A stretch of 39,127 bases of DNA from Vreelandella maris (GCF_013371085.1 NZ_JABWCV010000030.1:1-39127); one strand, 5' to 3'. Shown: positions 26,907-36,570, numbered from the stretch's first letter. Numbers and translations are program-made. Notes: generated by a model not told the origin, from the sequence alone.

Positions 26907-27388
26907 GGCGTTGCCCCTTGTGCAGTGATCACTTTGTTTCGCTCGGTGATGATGAAGACGATTTCATCGCAGCTAGCGTCGGCATTAACTCGGCAGTCGC
27001 CCACCGGTAGGGTGACTGTATGCGATACACCATCACTATTCGCTTCTGAAAGCGTGGGACAGTCTGCTTCATCGTCTACCCGGGCTAGGTCTACAACAGG
27101 CTGGTTCTCTGTCTGATTTTGCAGGACGCAGTAGTGATGCGTCTCGTTACCCGAACTCCGCTGATCGCCGGTAATGGCATAGTGCTCGAAATCTCCCTGG
27201 CGCCCATATTCAGTCAGGGCACTGACGGCAAAGACTAATGCCTCTTGCTTACGGCTGACTTTGTCAACGTTTTGGAAGGTTTGAAAAGTGGTCAAGAACA
27301 GCTGACCGGCCCCCAATATAATGACGGTGCCAATCGCCATCGCGACCATCAACTCGACTAAGGTGAAGCCACGTTGCGAATGCTTCAT
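26903..27388 (-). CDS. pilW: Minor pilin PilW (short form)
   Basis: Type IV pilus minor pilin that, with FimU, PilV and PilX, primes pilus assembly in Pseudomonas. It is 161 aa against about 270 in P. aeruginosa PilW. The prepilin site is QRG|FTLVELMVAMAIGTVIILGAGQLFLTTFQTFQ with Glu at +5. The globular part has four cysteines (CVLQ, DCPT, DCRV, SCDE), one pair-able set per half. It overlaps pilV and pilX by 4 bp each (ATGA), so translation is coupled. Assignment to PilW rests on gene order and the FNVDKVSRKQ-type helix. The sequence alone would also fit a generic PilW/PulJ-type pseudopilin. Confidence 0.8.
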   Translation of the reverse strand: MKHSQRGFTLVELMVAMAIGTVIILGAGQLFLTTFQTFQNVDKVSRKQEALVFAVSALTEYGRQGDFEHYAITGDQRSSGNETHHYCVLQNQTENQPVVDLARVDDEADCPTLSEANSDGVSHTVTLPVGDCRVNADASCDEIVFIITERNKVITAQGATP

Positions 27389-27819
27389 GGCGATTGCTCA
27401 ACAAGTGGTAGGCGGAAGGTATAGTCAAGCAGATCGCTTTCATCCTCGCTGAGCATCAAGGTGACCGTGAACTGGCACTTGTCACCACTACTACTCAGCT
27501 CAATCTCGCTCTGTGCTTCAATAGTGTTGCGCAGTGGCGTGGCATCATCGCCGCCTTGAAACCAGTGTTCCCGCCATTCCGCCTGCACGGCAGAGGTGTT
27601 GATATTTTCACAGGTTTGGCCTGTTTCAAGTGCACCGAGCGTTGCCCATAACCGCTCCTGAGCATCTACGGCTGCCACGCTTGCTACCGAGCGCTGGTAA
27701 CCCGCATTAGCACTTTGTAGCGCTTTCAGTTGCATGGCCGCCACGCCGATAAGGCCGATGGAGAGCACTAGCAGCGCGATCAGTGCTTCAATTAAGCTAA
27801 AGCCACGCTGGTGCGTCAT
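27385..27819 (-). CDS. pilV: Minor pilin PilV
   Basis: Minor pilin of 144 aa. The leader MTHQRG precedes FSLIEALIALLVLSIGLIGVAAMQLKALQSANAGYQRSVA, the PilV/GspI-type N-terminal helix with Glu at +5 and the GxxAMQxxAL pattern typical of PilV. Two cysteines occur in the globular part (QTCENI, DKCQFTV). It overlaps fimU upstream and pilW downstream by 4 bp, the third gene of the operon. In Pseudomonas PilV belongs to the tip-priming complex with FimU, PilW, PilX and PilY1, of which the last is missing here. Confidence 0.85.
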   Translation of the reverse strand: MTHQRGFSLIEALIALLVLSIGLIGVAAMQLKALQSANAGYQRSVASVAAVDAQERLWATLGALETGQTCENINTSAVQAEWREHWFQGGDDATPLRNTIEAQSEIELSSSGDKCQFTVTLMLSEDESDLLDYTFRLPLVEQSP

Positions 27820-28403
27820 TGCGCTGTCTCCTGCCTGCGAATACTGCCGGTGATATTGACGGCAAGCGTAACAGGCGCGATGTCATCGCGTTGCGGCGTT
27901 AGCGTAATCTGACAAGGAGCAGAAGAAGCCGCACGGCAATCTCCAATATCGGCATCGCCTAAACTTTGAAAGGTGAGCGAAAAGGCTTGATCAGGCGTGG
28001 TTATATTGGCCGATTGCCCTAACCGCAATATCTCATCGACTGCGTCACTTTTTACTACCCAGTAACACCAGTCTGAATAACGGTAGATGGTGCTAACTCC
28101 ATTGCTATCACTTAACTCTTCAGCAACTTCGTTATTTCGACAAGATTTAGGGCGACGATTTGAAGTAGCGGCGTTAGGAGGTGAGAAGACTACTGTTGTA
28201 TCACTGCGCTGCTTTATCGCCTCACTACGTGCAAAGCTCAGCACAGAAATTAGTTCGTTTACATCGCTCGCTAGTTGCTGGCGGGCAAGGAAGCCGGCAA
28301 ACGCGGGAACCGCCATAATAGCGATGATCGACGCGATCATCAGCGTGACCAACAGCTCAATCAGGGTAAAGCCGCGCTGCCGTCTCTGATTACCAGCAGT
28401 CAT
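27816..28403 (-). CDS. fimU: Minor pilin FimU (GspH/FimT family)
   Basis: Minor pilin of 195 aa. [43 protein letters not shown] is the prepilin cleavage site and core helix, followed by [18 protein letters not shown], the GspH/FimT-fold start. Four or more cysteines are in the C-terminal domain. The ATG at 28403 is chosen because AAGG lies 7 nt upstream. It overlaps the end of pilE by 14 bp. A start at 28421 would overlap by 32 bp. It is named FimU rather than FimT because of its place before pilV. A separate FimT-like gene exists at 15056-15592. Confidence 0.82.
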   Translation of the reverse strand: MTAGNQRRQRGFTLIELLVTLMIASIIAIMAVPAFAGFLARQQLASDVNELISVLSFARSEAIKQRSDTTVVFSPPNAATSNRRPKSCRNNEVAEELSDSNGVSTIYRYSDWCYWVVKSDAVDEILRLGQSANITTPDQAFSLTFQSLGDADIGDCRAASSAPCQITLTPQRDDIAPVTLAVNITGSIRRQETAQ

Positions 28404-28785
28404 TGGGCAACCTTGCGCCACTTGAACTTAGGGTAATATCGCCTTCGCAACCATCATTCTGAGTGGTACTTGCGGTCAGTAGGTATCCGCTACCACTAAT
28501 ACTTTCCTCAATCTCATAGTTGTTTTCGGGGGAGAATTCACTGATTGCGCAATCACTATAAGCATAAGTACGCGTATAGCAGCGCTCAAGCTCGGAAGCA
28601 GCCTGCAACAGGCCCGCATGGGCATCGGTTCGTACGGATTTTTGCACGTAGCGGGTATAGCTGGGGTAGGCAATGGAGGCGACAATACCGATGATCACCA
28701 GAACAATCATTAACTCAATAAGGGTAAAGCCGCGCTGGCCGTTATGGGAAAAACGGCCAGTGGAAGGATGAGTAACATAAGGCAC
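28390..28785 (-). CDS. pilE: Type IV pilin PilE-like minor pilin
   Basis: First gene of the pilin operon. [44 protein letters not shown] is a textbook prepilin site and helix with the PilE-type YPSY-x(2)-YV pattern. A Cys pair follows ([15 protein letters not shown]) and another frames the C-terminus (DGCEG ... NDCW), matching PilE minor pilins. I prefer the GTG at 28785 because AGGAG lies 9 nt upstream. It leaves a 19-residue leader. The longer frame starts at ATG 28815, which has no Shine-Dalgarno and lies inside one arm of a perfect stem-loop. In Pseudomonas pilE is last in the cluster, next to ispH. Here it is also beside ispH but first in the operon. Confidence 0.85.
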   Translation of the reverse strand: MPYVTHPSTGRFSHNGQRGFTLIELMIVLVIIGIVASIAYPSYTRYVQKSVRTDAHAGLLQAASELERCYTRTYAYSDCAISEFSPENNYEIEESISGSGYLLTASTTQNDGCEGDITLSSSGARLPNDCW

Positions 28786-28799
28786 GCGGCTTTGCTCCT

Positions 28800-28843
28800 G
28801 TATTAGTTGGCTCATACTGTTTCAGTATGTCGCAAACTAATAC
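28800..28843. repeat. Two-tier inverted repeat between ispH and pilE
   Basis: The inner repeat CATACTG-TTT-CAGTATG (28813-28829) is perfect over 7 bp. An outer pair, GTATTAGTT (28800-28808) and AACTAATAC (28835-28843), is perfect over 9 bp and almost symmetric about the same centre. No T-tract follows on the pilE side. The upstream ATG of pilE lies in the inner arm, so as RNA the structure would hide that start codon. As DNA it could be an operator. Confidence 0.8.
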
Positions 28844-28866
28844 GCTTTGCATCACGAAACCTAAGA

Positions 28867-29847
28867 TCAGCTGCTGGCAATCACCTTCTCACGTAACTCT
28901 TTTGGCATGGAAAAAGTAATGGTTTCTTCACGGCCTTGTAACTCTTCGGGTATAGCAGCGCCCATGGTTTGAAGCTTGCTAATTACGCCCTTAACCAGCA
29001 CTTCAGGGGCACTGGCGCCAGCGGTGACGCCGATACGCGCTACATTTTCAAGCCACTGCGGGTCGATCTGATCGGCGTTATCGATCAAATAGGCAGGTGT
29101 ACCCATACGCTCCGAAAGCTCCCGCAAGCGGTTCGAGTTTGAGCTATTGGGGCTACCAACCACTAATAACAAATCACTCTGGGCGGCTAGCTCACGCACA
29201 GCATCCTGGCGGTTTTGCGTGGCATAACAGATATCATCATTACGTGGGCCTTGAATCTCGGAAAACTTGTCACGCAGCGCATCAATCACTTTGGCGGTGT
29301 CATCCATTGAGAGCGTGGTTTGCGTTACGAAGGCAAGCTTGGAGGGATCACGTACTTCCAGGTTAGCAACGTCTTTTTCGTCCTCGACCAAGTAGATACG
29401 CCCGCCGTGGGAGGTATCGTAGCGCCCCATGGTGCCTTCGACTTCCGGGTGCCCTTCATGGCCGATCAAAATGCACTCCTGCCCACGTTTGGCGTAGCGC
29501 AGCACTTCCAGGTGCACCTTGGTCACTAGCGGGCAGGTGGCGTCAAATACCTTCAACCCCCGCCGCTCGGCATCGGCTTGCACCGCTCGGGAAACACCGT
29601 GGGCTGAGAAAATGACAATGACGTCATCCGGCACTTCATCCAGCTCTTCAACGAACACAGCACCACGATCCCGCAGTGTTTCGACCACAAAGCGGTTATG
29701 AACCACCTCGTGGCGCACATAAATGGGCGGGCCAAAGACATCCAGTGCGCGATTGACGATATCAATCGCACGATCCACACCGGCACAAAAGCCGCGCGGG
29801 TTGGCCAATTTAATTTCGATAGGCTGTGTTTGCTGCGTGCTTGTCAT
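28867..29847 (-). CDS. ispH: 4-hydroxy-3-methylbut-2-enyl diphosphate reductase
   Basis: This is the last enzyme of the MEP isoprenoid pathway, giving IPP and DMAPP. It is 326 aa. The three [4Fe-4S] cluster cysteines are in [26 protein letters not shown] and [15 protein letters not shown], and the substrate-side motif [13 protein letters not shown] is intact. AAGG lies 7 nt before the ATG. It follows fkpB by 30 bp and belongs to the ileS-lspA-fkpB-ispH run conserved in gammaproteobacteria. The old name is lytB. Confidence 0.97.
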   Translation of the reverse strand: MTSTQQTQPIEIKLANPRGFCAGVDRAIDIVNRALDVFGPPIYVRHEVVHNRFVVETLRDRGAVFVEELDEVPDDVIVIFSAHGVSRAVQADAERRGLKVFDATCPLVTKVHLEVLRYAKRGQECILIGHEGHPEVEGTMGRYDTSHGGRIYLVEDEKDVANLEVRDPSKLAFVTQTTLSMDDTAKVIDALRDKFSEIQGPRNDDICYATQNRQDAVRELAAQSDLLLVVGSPNSSNSNRLRELSERMGTPAYLIDNADQIDPQWLENVARIGVTAGASAPEVLVKGVISKLQTMGAAIPEELQGREETITFSMPKELREKVIASS

Positions 29848-29877
29848 AAGAGCGCCTTGATGCGACGTAGCATCTGC

Positions 29878-30324
29878 TTAATGAGTGTTCACCGGCTTAA
29901 CGTCCAGTACTTCTACTTCAAACGTAAGCGTGCGGCCTGCTAACGGGTGATTGAAATCCACCTCAATACGATCACCGTCAATGGTTTTGACCACGCCTGG
30001 CAATTCCGTTCCCGCTTTATCGGCAAACGACATCACCATGCCAATTTCCGGGGGCTCGTCACCAAAATCTGCCCGCTTCAGGGTCTGAATATTTTGCGGG
30101 TTATGCTGACCGAAAGCATGTTCTGGGGTGATCTGAAACGTCCCCTCTTGACCCGCGGCCATGCCTTTAATCGGATGCTCAAAACCGGGCGGCAGATTGC
30201 CATCGCCCACTGCGAAGGTAGCCGGTGCTTTATCTTTGGTGGAGTCTACCAAAGTGCCGTCTTCCAGCTTTAAGGTGAAGTGCAGCGTCACTTCCATGCC
30301 ATCATCAATACGGTAGTCGCTCAT
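29878..30324 (-). CDS. fkpB: FKBP-type peptidyl-prolyl cis-trans isomerase (FkpB/SlpA)
   Basis: This is a cytoplasmic prolyl isomerase of the SlyD/SlpA group. It is 148 aa from the ATG at 30324, preferred because TAAGGA lies about 5 nt upstream. The ATG two codons earlier abuts that site. The FKBP part is seen in VTLHFTLKLEDGTLVDST and LPPGFEHPIKGMAAGQEGTF, with the IF (insert-in-flap) domain between, as in SlyD-like proteins. No His-rich metal tail is present, which favours FkpB/SlpA over SlyD. Its position between lspA and ispH is the classical one for fkpB. Confidence 0.93.
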   Translation of the reverse strand: MSDYRIDDGMEVTLHFTLKLEDGTLVDSTKDKAPATFAVGDGNLPPGFEHPIKGMAAGQEGTFQITPEHAFGQHNPQNIQTLKRADFGDEPPEIGMVMSFADKAGTELPGVVKTIDGDRIEVDFNHPLAGRTLTFEVEVLDVKPVNTH

Positions 30325-30377
30325 TACCATCCTTACCTGTCTATAAATGACTTTAAGTGAATGTCTTCTCGTTAGGA

Positions 30378-30419
30378 CAGACCGCTATTAACAGACCTTC
30401 ATGGTCAGACCGTTATGAA
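30378..30419. repeat. Three 14-bp periodic CAGACC repeats at the lspA/fkpB junction
   Basis: CAGACC begins at 30378, 30392 and 30406, exactly 14 bp apart. Each copy is followed by a similar pyrimidine-rich, AT-ending stretch (CGCTAT, TTCATG, CGTTAT). The array ends inside the last codons of lspA and fills most of the short gap before fkpB. Function unknown. Confidence 0.6.
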
Positions 30420-30973
30420 ACGTTCCCGTGCGCTTTTTTACGCCGCCGCTCACCCATGATCGATTCCCAGATTAAAGCGACCGCCCCCAGGGTAATCGCA
30501 ATATCCGCCACATTAAACGCCGGGTAGTACCATCCGGCGGCGTGGAAGGAGAGAAAATCGACTACATAGCCATGTACCAAGCGGTCATAAAGATTCCCCA
30601 GCGCACCCCCGATAATCAACGGCAGCGCGATCGCCAACAGTTTTTCATCGTGTTTGATGCGTGTGAGCCAAATGGTTAAGCCTACCGTCGCGCCAATCGC
30701 AATAAGGGCGAAGAACCAGCGCTGCCAGCCGGGGTGAGTGGCTAAAAAGCTGAATGCCGCGCCGGTGTTGTGTAGCAGTGTCAGATTAAAGAACGGCAAC
30801 ACTTCCACCGGCTGAGCATAGCCGAGCTGGCTGCTGGCCACGTATTTCGTGGCCAAGTCCAACACAATCACTACCACCGCTAGCCACAGCCAACGCAACG
30901 GCCGCTGCATCGTCGGCCGCGCGCTGGCATCGCTAGACGTATTCGTATCAGGCGTATTTCCTTCTTTAAGCAT
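30413..30973 (-). CDS. lspA: Lipoprotein signal peptidase
   Basis: This inner membrane aspartic protease removes signal peptides from prolipoproteins such as BamD, also encoded in this window. It is 186 aa from the ATG at 30973, with about 20 hydrophilic residues before the first membrane segment, so slightly longer than E. coli LspA (164 aa). The catalytic aspartates lie in [16 protein letters not shown] and [13 protein letters not shown]. Four membrane segments are visible. The start overlaps the ileS stop by 8 bp, indicating coupling. An internal ATG at 30910 would give a compact protein, but the overlap favours the longer form. Confidence 0.93.
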   Translation of the reverse strand: MLKEGNTPDTNTSSDASARPTMQRPLRWLWLAVVVIVLDLATKYVASSQLGYAQPVEVLPFFNLTLLHNTGAAFSFLATHPGWQRWFFALIAIGATVGLTIWLTRIKHDEKLLAIALPLIIGGALGNLYDRLVHGYVVDFLSFHAAGWYYPAFNVADIAITLGAVALIWESIMGERRRKKAHGNVS

Positions 30974-33797
30974 AGTAACGAGTCTCACCGCTGCCTTCAG
31001 GGAGGTTGCTGATACAGCGGCCACATAGATCAGGGTGCTCGGCATGCGTGCCTACATCAGGGCGGTGGTGCCAGCAACGCTCGCACTTGTCGTTGTCGCT
31101 GGCTTTGACAGCCACTTTCAGACCCTCTAGATCCGTTGCTTCTGCATCGCCTGCATCAGCCAGGGGCTTAAGCGTGACTTCGCTGGTGAGCATGACAAAG
31201 CGCAGTTCATCGCCCAGTTTAGTCAGTGTCGCCTGAAGCTCGTCGCTCACGTATAGCGTGACCTCTGCCGCCAGGCTGCCCTTGATCACTTTGGCATTAC
31301 GGGCGTCTTCCAGGCACTTATTGACCGAGTGCTTAACCTCCAGCACCTGCTCCCAGAACGCGCGGCCTAAATCAGCGTTATCGTCCAGGCTGCCCAGATC
31401 CGTATAGTAGGTCTCAAGCAACACGCTGTCGCCACGCTTGCCGGGGATGTTCTCGTGGATCTCTTCTGCGGTGAAGGAGAGAATCGGCGCGATCCAGCGG
31501 CTCAGTGCTTCCACTACGTGATAGAGCGCGGTTTGCGCACTGCGGCGTGCCAGTGAGTCGGTTTGCGTGGTGTATTGGCGGTCTTTGATAACATCTAAAT
31601 AGAAGCCACCTAATTCCCGCGCGCAGAAACCGTGCACCTGCTGATACACATCCAGGAAGCGGTACTCTTCATAGGCTTTTTCGATCCGCGCTTGCAGCTG
31701 GTAAGCGCGATCCACTACCCACTGATCCAGTGCCAGCATATCGCCAAACGCTACTTGGTTTTTCTCTGGATCAAACCCGTTAAGGTTCGAAAGCAGAAAG
31801 CGCGCAGTGTTCCGAATCCGCCGATATACGTCTGACGTGCGCTTCAAAATCTCGTCGGAAACGGCCATTTCGCCAGAGTAATCGGTGGAGGCGACCCATA
31901 GGCGCAGAATATCACCGCCCAGCTTATCCATCACTTCCTGGGGCGCGACCACGTTACCCAGCGATTTGGACTGTTTGCGGCCCTGAGAATCGACGGTAAA
32001 GCCGTGGGTCAGCAGCTGACGATAAGGCGGATGACCGTCAATGGCCGAGCCTGTCAGCAGCGACGAGTGGAACCAACCACGGTGCTGGTCAGAGCCTTCC
32101 AGATAGAGATCCGCTCGCGGGCCGCTTTCATGGCCGTGCGGGTGCGAGCCACGCAATACGTGGCGGTGTGTGGTACCGGAGTCAAACCATACATCGAGTG
32201 TATCGGTGACTTTGTCGTAATCCGCCGCTTCCGCACCCAATAACTCAGCGGGGTCGAGCTTGAACCAAGCATCAATGCCTTCTAGCTCAACGCGCTTGGC
32301 CGCCTCTTCCATCATGCCAACGGTTCGCGGGTGCAGCTCACCGGTTTGCTTGTGTAAGAAGAACGGAATCGGCACGCCCCAGTTGCGCTGGCGGGAGATA
32401 CACCAGTCCGGGCGGTTAGCAATCATGCTGTGCAGGCGCGCCTGCCCCCAGGCGGGCGTAAACGCCGTGGCCTCGATGCCTTCGAGGGCACGCTCGCGCA
32501 GCGTTTTGCCGTCTTTGCCTTTGATATCCATGCCCACAAACCACTGCGCCGTGGCCCGGTAGATCACCGGCGTTTTGTGGCGCCAGCAGTGCATATAGCT
32601 GTGTTTAATCGGAATATGCGCCATCAGCGCACCGACTTCGCGCAGTTTTTCGACGATCAGGGGGTTAGCCTTCCAAATCATCTGGCCGCCGAAGAACGGC
32701 AGGTCGTCAGCGTAAACGCCGTTGCCCTGCACCGGGTTAAGCATGTCATCGAACTCCATGCCATGCTCACGGCAGGTTAAAAAGTCATCCATGCCGTAAG
32801 AAGGAGCGGAGTGAACGATACCCGTGCTGCCGACTTCTGACTCGACGTACTCCGCCAAATAAACCGGCGAGAGACGATCATAAAACGGGTGACGGAAATT
32901 GATCAGATCAAGCTGTTTGCCTTGCGTCGTGGCAATCACTTCGCCTTGCAGGCCAAAGCGCTCTAGGCAGCTCTCCACCAACTCTTCCGCCAGCAGCAAT
33001 AACCGCTCACCAGTATCAACCAGTGCGTAGGTGAACTCGGGGTGAACGTTCAACGCTTGGTTGGCCGGAATGGTCCAAGGCGTGGTGGTCCAAATCACTA
33101 CCGCCGCTGGTTTAGCCAGTTCGCTTAAACCGAACGCGGCCGCCAGCTTGTCGGCGTCTTCCACCGGGAAGGCAACGTCGATGGCGTCAGACTTTTTATC
33201 CGCATACTCGACTTCGGCTTCCGCCAGCGCTGAGCCACAGTCAAAGCACCAGTTCACTGGCTTCAAGCCTTTAAATACGTAGCCCGCATCGACCATCTCG
33301 GCCAAGGCACGAATCTCGCCCGCTTCGTTGGCGAAATCCATGGTGCGGTAAGGGTGATCCCAATCGCCAATGATGCCCAAACGCACAAAGTCGGCCAACT
33401 GCGTTTCGATTTGCGCACCGGCGTATTCACGGCACAGCTCACGGGCGTGTTCCGGCGCCAAGTGCTTGCCATGGGTAGTTTCTACCTTGTGCTCAATGGG
33501 CAAACCGTGGCAGTCCCAACCCGGCACATAAGGAGCATCAAAACCGGCTAAATTCTTAGACTTAACGATGATATCTTTAAGAATTTTATTAACGGCGTGA
33601 CCGATATGAATACTACCGTTGGCGTAAGGAGGGCCATCGTGCAGTACAAACAGCGGCGCACCTGCGCGCGCTTCACGCAGGCGCTGGTAAATGTTCATAT
33701 CTTGCCACTGGGAAACCCGCCCTGGCTCCTGCTTTGGCAGCATGCCGCGCATGGGGAAGTCAGTTTCAGGCAAATTCAGCGTGTGCTTGTAATCCAT
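30966..33797 (-). CDS. ileS: Isoleucine--tRNA ligase
   Basis: Class Ia aminoacyl-tRNA synthetase, 943 aa. The HIGH motif is in [15 protein letters not shown], the CP1 editing domain follows, and the KMSKS loop reads [10 protein letters not shown], so the usual Met is Gln. The C-terminal zinc site is KCERCWHHR ... DLCGRC. The ATG at 33797 gives [18 protein letters not shown], which aligns with the E. coli N-terminus. A frame extending to 33959 only overlaps ribF. It lies 7 bp after ribF and overlaps lspA. The M-to-Q change in KMSKS is uncommon and worth comparison with relatives. It belongs to the bacterial (not the eukaryote-like mupirocin-resistant) IleS form by length and Zn site. Confidence 0.97.
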   Translation of the reverse strand: MDYKHTLNLPETDFPMRGMLPKQEPGRVSQWQDMNIYQRLREARAGAPLFVLHDGPPYANGSIHIGHAVNKILKDIIVKSKNLAGFDAPYVPGWDCHGLPIEHKVETTHGKHLAPEHARELCREYAGAQIETQLADFVRLGIIGDWDHPYRTMDFANEAGEIRALAEMVDAGYVFKGLKPVNWCFDCGSALAEAEVEYADKKSDAIDVAFPVEDADKLAAAFGLSELAKPAAVVIWTTTPWTIPANQALNVHPEFTYALVDTGERLLLLAEELVESCLERFGLQGEVIATTQGKQLDLINFRHPFYDRLSPVYLAEYVESEVGSTGIVHSAPSYGMDDFLTCREHGMEFDDMLNPVQGNGVYADDLPFFGGQMIWKANPLIVEKLREVGALMAHIPIKHSYMHCWRHKTPVIYRATAQWFVGMDIKGKDGKTLRERALEGIEATAFTPAWGQARLHSMIANRPDWCISRQRNWGVPIPFFLHKQTGELHPRTVGMMEEAAKRVELEGIDAWFKLDPAELLGAEAADYDKVTDTLDVWFDSGTTHRHVLRGSHPHGHESGPRADLYLEGSDQHRGWFHSSLLTGSAIDGHPPYRQLLTHGFTVDSQGRKQSKSLGNVVAPQEVMDKLGGDILRLWVASTDYSGEMAVSDEILKRTSDVYRRIRNTARFLLSNLNGFDPEKNQVAFGDMLALDQWVVDRAYQLQARIEKAYEEYRFLDVYQQVHGFCARELGGFYLDVIKDRQYTTQTDSLARRSAQTALYHVVEALSRWIAPILSFTAEEIHENIPGKRGDSVLLETYYTDLGSLDDNADLGRAFWEQVLEVKHSVNKCLEDARNAKVIKGSLAAEVTLYVSDELQATLTKLGDELRFVMLTSEVTLKPLADAGDAEATDLEGLKVAVKASDNDKCERCWHHRPDVGTHAEHPDLCGRCISNLPEGSGETRYYA

Positions 33798-33804
33798 AGT
33801 CCGG

Positions 33805-34842
33805 TCAGCCGTCGTTAGCATCAGCGGAATTTCCCGCCGAAGATGAATCAGAAGAAGCGGTCTCACGCCCAAGCGGGGCCGAGGCCAGCGGAAGAGAATA
33901 GTCGTGGTTGGCCACTGCCGCCGAAAAATAGTGGCGAGCACGGGCTTGGTCACGTTCAATTTGCGCTTTCAGCGCGTCAAGGCCGTCAAACTTGACCTCG
34001 CCCCGCAGTCGCGTACAGGGGTATACCGTCATACGTTGGCCGTAAAGATCACCGGAGAAATCGAACAGGTGCACCTCAAGAGTCGGCCGCTCTGAACCCA
34101 CCGTCGGACGAAAGCCAACATTGGCAACGCCCTGGTGGCGTTTACCATCTTCAAGCTCAGCGACTACCGCAAACACGCCCCGCAGCGTTAACGGCTGGGG
34201 CAGCAGCGGCAAGTTGGCGGTGGGTACGCCAAGCGTGCGCCCCAACTGCTGGTCACGCACCACACGGCCATGCAATGAATAGGGGCGGCCCAGCAAACGC
34301 GCCGCGGCGGAAAAATTGCCGCTGGCCAGCAAGGTACGCACCCGCGTGCTGGACACCCGCTCGTCATCCACGGTAAACGTGCGCGTGTGCTCGACGCCAA
34401 ACCCCTGCTCGCGCCCTACTTCCGCCAGCAGCGCAAAGTCACCGCGACGATCACAGCCAAAGCGGAAGTCATCACCCACCACCAAGTGCTTAACGCCGAG
34501 CCCATCAATCAATACCTGATCGATAAACTCGCGCCCCGTCAGGCTGCGCAGCGTATCGTTAAACGGCAGCACCAGCACTTGTTCCGCACCAAAATCACGC
34601 AGTAAACGCACTTTTTCACGCAGGCGGGTTAACCGCGGCGGTGCTTGGTCAACGGCAAAAAATTCGCGCGGCTGGGGCTCGAACACCACCACTGTCAGCG
34701 GCACACTCCAGCGTGCGGCATGTTCACGGCACTGCTGAAGAATGGCCTGATGGCCGCGATGCACACCATCGAAGTTACCGATCGTCGCAACGCAGCCACG
34801 ATGAGCCGCTTTCAAGTTGTGCAGACCTCGAATGACGCGCAT
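33805..34842 (-). CDS. ribF: Bifunctional riboflavin kinase/FAD synthetase
   Basis: Converts riboflavin to FMN and FMN to FAD. It is 345 aa. The N-terminal adenylyltransferase domain has the nucleotidyl-transferase signature [16 protein letters not shown] and the later [12 protein letters not shown]. The C-terminal kinase domain carries [27 protein letters not shown] and [11 protein letters not shown]. Residues 325-345 form a Ser-rich tail of unknown role. GAGG lies shortly before the ATG. A TATAAT -10 box lies 33 bp upstream. The downstream ileS starts 7 bp after the stop, so ribF-ileS-lspA form one transcription unit. Confidence 0.96.
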   Translation of the reverse strand: MRVIRGLHNLKAAHRGCVATIGNFDGVHRGHQAILQQCREHAARWSVPLTVVVFEPQPREFFAVDQAPPRLTRLREKVRLLRDFGAEQVLVLPFNDTLRSLTGREFIDQVLIDGLGVKHLVVGDDFRFGCDRRGDFALLAEVGREQGFGVEHTRTFTVDDERVSSTRVRTLLASGNFSAAARLLGRPYSLHGRVVRDQQLGRTLGVPTANLPLLPQPLTLRGVFAVVAELEDGKRHQGVANVGFRPTVGSERPTLEVHLFDFSGDLYGQRMTVYPCTRLRGEVKFDGLDALKAQIERDQARARHYFSAAVANHDYSLPLASAPLGRETASSDSSSAGNSADANDG

Positions 34843-34874
34843 GGCACCTCAGCCGTTGGGAGGACAAAGCCTCA

Positions 34875-34904
34875 ATTATAACGAACCCGCACGCCAGGGT
34901 GCAG
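34875..34904 (-). promoter_or_regulatory. Candidate ribF promoter
   Basis: A perfect minus-strand TATAAT (34875-34880) lies 33 bp upstream of the ribF start, in the 64-bp gap after murJ. The best -35 (CTGCAC, 18-bp spacing) is weak. It could give a separate start for the ribF-ileS-lspA unit. Confidence 0.45.
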
Positions 34905-34906
34905 CG

Positions 34907-36490
34907 TTATGAGTGCATTTTAAGATGACGGATGCGTAAACCTAATGCTGCCAGCCACGCGAAGTAGAGTGAACCGCCCATGACCACCAGCCCAGTCACC
35001 CAGCTTATCCGCTGCCACAGGCCAAAGGAGAGCCACGCTTGCCAATCCGGCGCCACAAAATAGAGTGCCGCACACATTAACCCACTGCCACCAATTAACT
35101 GTACCGAATAACGCTTCCAGCCCGACTGAAACACCAGCACACCCTGTTTATGCAGCAGATAACCCAGCAGGCCAGCGTTCAAGAAGGCTGACAGCGCGGT
35201 GGCCAACGCCAACCCGGCATGCGCCAGCGGCCAAATCAGCAGCAAGTTAAACACCATATTAGCGACCATGGCGAGAATGCCTACCTTTACCGGGGTTTTG
35301 GTGTCCTGACGGGCAAAAAAGCCCGGTGCCAATACTTTGATCAGCATAAAGGCTACTAAACCGAAGGCGTAAGCACGTAGGCTCATCGCCGCCATTTGGA
35401 TGTCGTTGTCAGTCATCGCGCCGTAATGGAATAGCGTGATTAACAGCGGCTCGGCCAGCACCGCCAGCGCTAGCGCCGCGGGCAAGCCTAACAGCAACAC
35501 AATGCGAATAGCCCAATCGAGCATCGCCGCAAAGTGCTCTTTGGACTGGTCAGCATGGCGCTTGGAAAGCGCTGGCAAAATCACCGTACCAATCGCCACC
35601 CCAAACACGCCTAGCGGCAGTTCTACCAACCGGTCAGAGTAATAAAGCCACGACACGCTACCCGCCGCTAGCAACGAAGCCAAGACCGTATCCAACAGCA
35701 GATTAATTTGCGATACCGACACCCCAAAAAGCGCAGGCCCCATCAATTTCAGTATGCGCCGTACGCCCTCGTGGGCAAAGTTTGGCCAGGGTGCGGGCAT
35801 CAGCCCCAAGCGTAATAAAAACGGCACTTGAAAAACCAGCTGCGCAGCCCCGGCGATCAGCACGCCCCAGGCCAGCGCCATGGCGGGCTCTTCCATTAGC
35901 GGCATTAAGAACAGCGCCGCACCAATCAGCGAAAGATTAAGCAACACCGGGGTAAACGCGGGCACCGCAAAACGGTTCCAGGTATTCAGCACGCTGCCTG
36001 AAAAGGCAGTAAGCGAAATCAGCAATAAATAGGGAAACGTTAAGCGCAGCATATCCGCGGTCAGCGCCAGCTTTTCCGGCTCACTGCCAAACCCGGGGGC
36101 AAACACCCAAATCAACCACGGCGCGCAGAGCATTGCCATGGCAGTAATCAGCGCCAGCACTGCCGTTAAGCTACCCGCGGTCGCATTCAGTAGCGCACGT
36201 ATCTCCTCCCGATTACGCTGGGTGGAGTACTCCGAAAGCACCGGCACGAAGGCTTGATTGAACGCCCCTTCAGCAAATAGACGGCGCAAAAAATTAGGGA
36301 TCTTAAACGCCACGAAAAACGCATCAGCGCCATCTCCTGCCCCTAATAAGGTAGCAATCACCACATCGCGCGCCAGCCCCATCACCCTCGACAGCATCGT
36401 CATCGCACTGACGACGAGACCCGAGCGCATTAGCCCGCGGCGGACTATGGCGGTGTTTGAGGAAGTGTTGGGAGCTTTCTTCGCTGTCAT
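34907..36490 (-). CDS. murJ: Lipid II flippase MurJ
   Basis: Inner membrane flippase of the MOP superfamily that moves lipid II to the periplasmic face for peptidoglycan synthesis. It is 527 aa with about 14 hydrophobic segments. The N-terminal family block LSRVMGLARDVVIATLLGAG and DAFFVAFKIPNFLRRLFAEGAFNQAFVPVLSEY is intact, including the Arg and charged residues lining the cavity. The start at 36490 gives a 15-residue hydrophilic N-terminus with only a weak GGAT ribosome site. It lies between rpsT and ribF, the same as in Pseudomonas. Confidence 0.96.
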   Translation of the reverse strand: MTAKKAPNTSSNTAIVRRGLMRSGLVVSAMTMLSRVMGLARDVVIATLLGAGDGADAFFVAFKIPNFLRRLFAEGAFNQAFVPVLSEYSTQRNREEIRALLNATAGSLTAVLALITAMAMLCAPWLIWVFAPGFGSEPEKLALTADMLRLTFPYLLLISLTAFSGSVLNTWNRFAVPAFTPVLLNLSLIGAALFLMPLMEEPAMALAWGVLIAGAAQLVFQVPFLLRLGLMPAPWPNFAHEGVRRILKLMGPALFGVSVSQINLLLDTVLASLLAAGSVSWLYYSDRLVELPLGVFGVAIGTVILPALSKRHADQSKEHFAAMLDWAIRIVLLLGLPAALALAVLAEPLLITLFHYGAMTDNDIQMAAMSLRAYAFGLVAFMLIKVLAPGFFARQDTKTPVKVGILAMVANMVFNLLLIWPLAHAGLALATALSAFLNAGLLGYLLHKQGVLVFQSGWKRYSVQLIGGSGLMCAALYFVAPDWQAWLSFGLWQRISWVTGLVVMGGSLYFAWLAALGLRIRHLKMHS

Positions 36491-36506
36491 AAGCTATCCA
36501 CAAAAG

Positions 36507-36568
36507 CCATCCAGAAAAACTGTCTAGAATGACTGCCTAGAAAAACCATCTAGAAAAATCATTCAGAC
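36507..36568. repeat. Degenerate tandem repeats upstream of murJ
   Basis: Four to five imperfect units of about 13-14 bp follow one another, built on (T/C)CTAGAAAAAC-CAT: CCAGAAAAACTG, TCTAGAATGACTG, CCTAGAAAAACC and TCTAGAAAAATC. They occupy the murJ leader between the gene start and the rpsT terminator. This looks like slippage-generated or protein-binding repeats. Function unknown. Confidence 0.6.
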
Positions 36569-36570
36569 AC

